Part shown: piece by piece, positions 20,662 to 25,978 of the stretch | How positions within the stretch are numbered: the first letter of the stretch is position 1 | How the letters are laid out: every line of letters begins with the position of its first letter | Assembly: GCA_020650975.1 (NCBI GenBank) | Contig: JAIPMN010005266.1 | Coordinates: forward strand, 2,365 to 28,342 | Origin: Apostichopus californicus | Taxonomy: Eukaryota > Echinodermata > Holothuroidea > Aspidochirotida > Stichopodidae | DNA: 25,978 nt | Direction of reading: 5' to 3' | Notes under the pieces: generated by a model | What the model saw: only the letters and a program-made list of their open reading frames with translations | The model's database searches: none | What the model was told of the DNA's origin: nothing | Program-made: the position numbers and the translations under genes

Positions 20662-21448
20662 TTTTTCCCATTTATGAATATGCTCTGCCGTCAGTAAAGC
20701 CCTTGAATTTAACAGTCTGCATAATTGTAATATTAGTGGATACAGCAATCCAATAATTCTAGGGGTAGCTATCGTAATGTCAATCAGCATTCAACAGTTT
20801 CTTTGAAGTTACTGGTACATTTTTCATCATGTGTTTTTTCTGGCATAGAGTTTAGACAGATGTTTAATAGAGAAGTATAGCACTGTTTGTTTGATGTATT
20901 ATAGAATATGTTTTTTAACATCTAGCTACTATAGTAGTAGTTTACTGTAGTTAGTACAGTATGTATGTGTATGGCTTTCCATATGTTTTTGTTTTTGAAA
21001 AATTGTACTGTAGCTTGGAGAATTACTTCTTTCTCATAGCTGAAAATCTATTGAAATTTGGAAAAATTGTTTTACAAAACTTAACCGGTTTCAAAGATAT
21101 ATAATGAGGGGAGTATAGGGCGGTTGATTTTGAACGTGGATAACACCCAGTCTGTGTATGTAGAAAGAACAAAAAAATAAAAAATGGAAGAAAAGAGAAC
21201 AGAATTGAAATTTTGTACCTAACGAATGGAAAACTGCATATTATTGTCTTACCTCTGTAGACAGTTAATATATGTGCAATATATCATAGTAACCACTGTT
21301 TCTATATTTCTTTAATCCATCATGGATCCCTCAGGTACTTGTTCCTTGAGAACTAGGATAAATACAAACAATGTTAGTTATTTATTTTTGTTGTTATTGT
21401 TTATTGTGTTTCATGATATGGGTTGCATGTGTATAAACTATTCCAATC
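20662..21448. other. intronic or intergenic, nothing recognised
   Basis: AT-rich, with several TACTGTAGT/TAGTACAGTA words (20925-20965) that are partly palindromic. No exon or RNA gene is visible. Confidence 0.45.
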
Positions 21449-21497
21449 CTACCTGTCTCTATTCAAATGATGCAATTTCTCCTTTCACCAAACCTGC
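21449..21497 (+). repeat. dispersed repeat family 1, copy 7 (diverged)
   Basis: CTACCTGTCTCTATTCAAAT, GATGCAATTTCTCCTTTCAC and CAAACCTGC preserve the ACCTGTCTC start and the spaced GCA..TCTC..CACCA pattern. Opposite strand: GAGACAGGTAGG. Confidence 0.35.
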
Positions 21498-23403
21498 AAA
21501 TCATATGCTCAAAAAGCCATGCAGTTAACTGCAGAGATTATCCAGCATATTGTCTGATCTCGATTACAATTTTACTTAGAGTAAAAAGCTCGGTAGATTT
21601 CATTATATACTGTGGACTGAAAGCAAAAATGTACTCTTAAAACTTGCTGTTTGAAGTTTGCACCCTTCTACAGTTATTGTTCCGCCCAAGTCGGTCCTAA
21701 ATGGTTTCTTTGACTACTTGTAAATTACCTTCCTAGAATTCTACTGAGGGTCAATATTTGTTTTTAACCTCAAGGACTCACACAATACACAATACAGTAT
21801 CTACTTAACCAGAACTAAGTCATTAACCATGACAAAGACCAACAGGAATTTAAGAAAGGAATGCACCCATTTTAGGCCATTTTGTGTGACCTTTGAACTT
21901 AATTAACCAGACAGGGGCAAATTATGTTTTTAGATGTAGAATGTAATACTGTAGCAACCTTGTCATAACTTGTTCATTTTCTATTTCTTCAAATAAAGGA
22001 TCTATGCTAGGAACAGACTACTCATAAAAACAAGAAAAGGAAAGGAAAGAAAATAAAAAGTAAAAAACAAGCCTCACGGTTCCAGCGCAGTGTAGATATA
22101 AATTTGACAAATTTACATAATTCTGTGATATTTCAACTGTAAATGCAATCTTTTTATTTCCTGTTTTCATCCTGATAGTATCGAAACATGAAATCTCTCG
22201 ACAATACACATGCTGTGTTTTTTTCCCCCTGTTGTGACATTTAGTGTTTACACATTAATGATTTTATTTTACCTTTAGGATACTTGTTACAACAGTGGGT
22301 TCATTAGTATGAGGCATTTTTATTTCAAACATAACCATTTTGTGAGTTTAATTTTCCTTGTTTGCAAAAAGAAAAGAAAAATCAAAAAACAAGAAGAAAA
22401 AGAAGGATTCAAGAAATATTTATTGGTTTCATGAGCAGCATTTGATACATTTCCTCGTTTTACTTACAAATAGTAAATGAACCAGATGTGCGGCGGACAT
22501 TATACTCTCTATCGCTGAATCTCCCTCCCTTGAACCTGCATGGTATGATGTTGTACTCAGGTGTTCAAATTAAAATTGTTTACTCCAAGGGATTACTGTA
22601 AGGTACAGTAACTTTTTCACCTATGTTCGTTTTGATCCCTCGTTGTTTATTAACGGCTCATTTCCAAGTCTTAGTCTTTGTTAACCTCACTCTCTCCTAT
22701 TGAAAAAGGCAATATTGTTTTTTAATTTATTAAAGTGATTAATTATTCAATGGACAGTGATTAATTGCCTACCCTGTGAGACTTGTGACGATAGAGTGAC
22801 CCAGAGAACTTTTCAATTGGACGACCATTTTAGAGACGCTAAAAAAAAAAAAAAAAATGTCCTAAGAAACAAAAGAGCATTATGGCACGAGAGAAAAAAT
22901 GAAAGCTGTGCCTAAATGGGAATGTTGTCTTCCTTCCAAGAAACAGAAAACAGTCTAATAGTATCTTGGTCACAGAATCTATGCTAAATATGCAAAGCTT
23001 TCCTTTTGATTCACAGCGAAAAGTTGGCTCAGTCACATGTGTGGGAAAATATATATTAAAAAGTGCATCGATTTTGCATCCAAATTTTATAGCGCGAAAA
23101 TTGCTAGAACTGTATGAAAATGCTTTCTAGTGTGAAGAACGCCCAAAATCTCCATGTGAGAGATAATGAGTCGAGGCTGCAGGCAGTAGAATGTGTGTCG
23201 AAGGCTGGAGGTGACCGTGTTGTTTAACTTTGTAACAAATGGTCGGTGATGATACTCTATACTTATGCACCAAACAATCTTCAAAAGTAATGTCCATGAG
23301 TGAATTCTAGATTCGACAGAGGAGTAAGAGTTGTTGGCATGGAAGAAAAAGGAATATTAAAGGGTCATCAGCATGTGCTAATTAATTATCACTTAGGTTA
23401 CTT
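21498..23403. other. intronic or intergenic, nothing recognised
   Basis: AT-rich, with purine-rich blocks (22025-22070, 22370-22408) and an A17 run at 22841-22857. Minus-strand frames starting or ending in these A runs are low-complexity translations. The DR1-like site at 21887 is listed separately. Confidence 0.45.
21887..21899 (-). promoter_or_regulatory. DR1-like nuclear-receptor site
   Basis: On the minus strand AGTTCAAAGGTCA is two AGGTCA-like half-sites in direct repeat with one spacer base, the arrangement bound by HNF4 and RXR heterodimers. This is sequence resemblance only. The site sits deep in non-coding DNA, and single matches of this kind occur by chance. Confidence 0.25.
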
Positions 23404-23452
23404 ACTAGATGGATGGGGAAAATGCTGTTGTATAGGAAAGACAGGTAAGTAC
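23404..23452 (-). repeat. dispersed repeat family 1, copy 8
   Basis: On the + strand CTAGATGGATGGGGAAAATG, CTGTTGTATAGG and AAAGACAGGTAAGT follow the family's minus-strand order and end in a near-perfect splice donor. The copy lies in a 65-codon open frame (23300-23497) that I do not consider a gene. Confidence 0.4.
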
Positions 23453-23769
23453 GGAATATCCAAGACAGTCATTTCCTCTTTGTTTATATTGGAATAATGA
23501 AAATGAAACGGGTTGGAATTTTACAAAAAAATAAAAGAAAAATGAAGGTATAAGCTAATTTTTTTCAAATAGTCTCATAAAATTTGCTGACAATTTTTGG
23601 ACTATTTATTGGTCACTTCGCTCTTCGACACCATTCCTTCCAAGATTTTAAGTAAAGTTCCAGATATATGCAGCTTTTTGTTTTAAGCAAATTTGCTAGG
23701 CTTAGGCTGCATCTCACATGACAAAGTGGTCAAATATTACCAGAAAACCTGCTGTACTAAGAGTTTTAA

Positions 23770-23908
23770 CTTCGTTTCTCGCTTGCCTGTCTCCTCACAA
23801 CCTTAGCACCATTCTACCATGCCTAGAATAAACTGGTAACCTTTTAACATTGTGCCCCCTCGATGTCATTGCTCTTCCTTCTCATTCTACCACCCAAAGT
23901 GTCCAGAA
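23770..23908 (+). repeat. dispersed repeat family 1, copy 9 (longest clear copy)
   Basis: The order is ACTTCGTTTCTCGCTTGCC, TGTCTCCTCACAACCTTAGC, ATTCTACCATGCCTAG, ACTGGTAACCTTTTAACATT, GTGCCCCCTCGATGTCATTG and TTCCTTCTCATTCTACCACC. Its left half matches the copies at 15271 and 24987. Its right half matches the reverse complements of copies 3 and 4. That shows the family unit is at least about 140 bp and not just the 45-bp core. Confidence 0.55.
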
Positions 23909-24986
23909 GGTTCGTTTTCGGCTCGGATTTAAGTTTGATTCAGTCCGTTCTGAACAGTGTTAATCAGGACCATCTGAAGAAGGAATAACTGGTCATATTT
24001 TGTGTGCAGCCTGGTAACTGTCCTTATTGCTTTAGGAAGGTTTTTGAGACAGTTTTGGGAGTGGGTCTTGTCCTATCTTGTATCACAAGTTCGGGGTACG
24101 GGCAGCAGTTCCACTAGCCTAACGCTGGTTTTCATTACACAGATTAAACTTTACAAAATAAAACTATACATATATAAAAGAGAAATAAAAAACATCAACT
24201 GTGACTGACTGTATTTCTAAATTCTCTCATTAATTATGAACAGATCTTCAGAATTAGAAGAATTTTTTCTGAAACAAAGAATTTAAGTCCCATTTGATAT
24301 TTTCTGGTAATTAGGGTAGGATTTTAATTGTGGCTCATTAATCACCACAAATATCATATCCCATCAGTGAAATATTTAGTTGACATTTGATTTGATATTT
24401 GAGCTTGAAACCAGCACACAGAGTAGAGTGGTGACCCAAAAATAAATCCCTGTGGCAGCGAAAATTTACCCTCCAGCCAGTGGGTGACATTGATTTAGAA
24501 TGTTGAAACCATCAGAGCCATTCAAGGGGATGGCTTTTAATTTGTACCAAAACTAGCATTTGACCCTCAGAGTTTTTCTATTTTTAAGTTACTCTTATTA
24601 GCTAAGATGAAACACTGGATAATATTTATCTCTCCAAAAAGAGTAAATTGTTGGGAGAAGCAAGGAGCGCCTGATACCAGTTGATTGATGAAGACTTCTA
24701 CAGAGAACTGAATTTGTACTCTTTTTGGCGGAGCTTATGTGAAAAAAGAGGGGGAAAAAAGAAACCCTTCTGTGTTCTTTGCAAAGAGGATACATATGCC
24801 AGTGTTGTTTTGTTTATCAGTATTCTGTATCGGTCGTTTCAGAGAAATAATAACATTTCATCATTTGGTGCTAACTAATGATTCTTTACAATGCTTCCCA
24901 TGTACAGTACTAGTTTCCACGCAATTTCTTCACAACACTATTGTAACTTGCAAGGACATTTGATTCTAGCCGACCTAACTATCTCA
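23909..24986. other. intronic or intergenic, nothing recognised
   Basis: AT-rich. Overlapping frames on both strands at 24598-24963 have no recognised domain and no paired splice sites. Confidence 0.45.
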
Positions 24987-25068
24987 GTAACCTGTCTCTA
25001 CATTACATCTGCACCCTCACTCTGCCGTGTCTAGAGTTACCTGGTAAACCTATTGACACTGACCGCCA
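24987..25068 (+). repeat. dispersed repeat family 1, copy 10
   Basis: GTAACCTGTCTCTACATTAC, TCTGCACCCTCACTCTGCCG, TGTCTAGAGTTACCTGG and ATTGACACTGACCGCC match the core and the start of the right half of the copy at 23770. Confidence 0.5.
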
Positions 25069-25612
25069 AAATAAAATGGTGTTTTGGTTTACTTTACTAA
25101 GTTGTCTCCTGCATGCTCAAGATTCAAACTGCATTGTTATCACCATCCTCAAAGCATTTGACCTCACCTCACACTTAAGGGTCTATATTAGGGAGTAAGT
25201 TGGGATGGGGAGGGGGGGGGTGAGGGGGAGGAGGGCTACGAGCAGAAAAGGAAAGTGCTTTTGTAGACTTTCAGGAGAACTTCTACTATTTTACATTTTG
25301 GAATTTCAAACACTGATGATCTTTAATGAAAACAGTTGGTAGATAAAGAAATGGACATTTTTTTTGTTTAAAATTGGTGGATTTTAATTGATTGTATGTG
25401 TGAACTAGCGAATTGACAGTTTGTGCCAATATTTCCTTTTTATCGTGGTCATCTCACATCTGAACAGAATGAGGAAATGTCAAAAATTGTAATTCAGAGA
25501 GCGAGCCTCAGCGTCGTGAGAAAGGGATACATAGAAACGACAATAAAATGCGTTTTGGAGTGTCTGTTGTTCTGCTCGTTTCGTCCATGTTTTCGCTGTT
25601 TTCTGTGCCATC
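25069..25612. other. intronic or intergenic with a G-rich tract
   Basis: Holds a G-rich purine tract at about 25201-25235 (including G9 and GAGGGGGAGGAGGG). The rest is AT-rich and unassigned. Confidence 0.5.
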
Positions 25613-25631
25613 ATATATATATATATATATA
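25613..25631. repeat. (AT)n microsatellite
   Basis: Nineteen bases of alternating A and T, followed by CACCTGTC. It is covered by isoleucine/tyrosine-repeat translations on both strands, which are not genes. Confidence 0.85.
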
Positions 25632-25689
25632 CACCTGTCAAATATTGTGAAGAAATAAAGTCTCCGAGCCAACAGGTGCCCAAGTGAAA

Positions 25690-25965
25690 ATGTCAGACGA
25701 TTTTTTTCCGCATTTTCTAATCAAGACAAGGAACCCTTGGGGACGGATTTCAAATTGCTCGGAACTGAATCTGGGGGGAAAGTATCAGCGGTTACAGAAA
25801 ACCTCGGAGGTACCACAAAAGGGGGTCATTGAGAAAGGTACTCCTCTTAGATTACAAACAGAAAATATAAAAAAAAAAGAGTTTAAAGCCAGGTCTAGAA
25901 ATTGTCAGCCTCCTAAATTATCACAAATATTTGTTCTTGCACCATTTAAGAAAATATGTAAATAG
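25690..25965 (+). CDS. unrecognised 91-codon ORF, possible exon or small gene
   Basis: ATG at 25690 (context AAAATGT, A at -3) opens a frame to TAG at 25963-25965. The product is basic and polar (starts MSDDFFPHFLIKTRNPWGR), with a lysine cluster from an A10 run and a KKICK end. It has no signal peptide, membrane segment or domain I recognise. Residue composition is balanced, unlike the low-complexity frames nearby. Internal donors (for example GAG|GTACCA and CCAG|GTCTAG) could make it an exon, but no good acceptor precedes it. AATAAA at 25655 lies upstream, not downstream. It may well be chance. Confidence 0.18.
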   Translation: MSDDFFPHFLIKTRNPWGRISNCSELNLGGKYQRLQKTSEVPQKGVIEKGTPLRLQTENIKKKEFKARSRNCQPPKLSQIFVLAPFKKICK

Positions 25966-25978
25966 ATCTTGAAAATGC

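Noticed and set aside
23300-23497. 65-codon frame containing GAMEEKG-like sequence and an internal AGACAGGTAAGT
   Set aside because: The donor-like site belongs to repeat family 1 (copy 8), and the frame reads through it without a matching acceptor upstream.
25480-25683. 67-codon minus-strand frame with an Ile/Tyr repeat
   Set aside because: It is the translation of the (AT)n microsatellite; the flanks show no coding signal.
1-25978. Search for CRISPR arrays, operons, rRNA or prokaryotic genes
   Set aside because: There are no regularly spaced identical repeats, no ribosome-binding-site-led gene strings, and no rRNA-like sequence. The window is eukaryotic non-coding DNA in character.

Overview
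This window looks like nuclear DNA from an animal, most likely a marine deuterostome invertebrate. I lean towards an echinoderm, but that is a guess. The reasons are AT-rich non-coding sequence, frequent TAGGCC/GGCCTA words (about 1.93-3.0 kb), long homopolymer and microsatellite tracts, dispersed degenerate repeats, consensus splice sites around one short exon, and no operons, ribosome binding sites or long ORFs on either strand. A 3-base N gap inside a G tract (6451-6453) shows this is a draft assembly.

Layout. 1-4261 is upstream sequence, probably a 5' UTR intron. It holds a GC-richer transposon-like remnant (about 561-830) and a TAGGCC-rich stretch. 4262-4490 is the only exon I can support with confidence. 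It has a polypyrimidine acceptor, an in-frame upstream stop, an ATG at 4313 in a strong Kozak context, about 59 codons ending in a signal-peptide-like hydrophobic segment, and a perfect CAG|GTAAGT donor. It is best read as the first coding exon of a secreted or membrane protein on the + strand. Everything from 4491 to the end (more than 21 kb) is then most simply its next intron, or intron plus intergenic DNA. I found no convincing partner exon.

The putative intron has two parts. About 4.5-12.4 kb carries simple repeats, a tRNA-like (SINE-head) fragment on the minus strand near 8.27-8.33 kb, and a purine-only G-rich minisatellite at 11.97-12.33 kb. From about 12.9 to 25.1 kb I see at least nine, perhaps eleven, diverged copies in both orientations of a short repeat family I cannot name. 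One strand of its core reads roughly GGTAGAGTGAG...GTTGTG...AGACAGGTAAG and so ends in a splice-donor consensus. Two copies lie head to tail at 17.52-18.03 kb. Two small ORFs (17111-17296 minus, 25690-25965 plus) look somewhat coding-like but are unrecognised.

No known multi-gene system is visible. The items most worth a second look are the signal-peptide exon with its large phase-1 intron, the donor-bearing repeat family, and the tRNA-like element.
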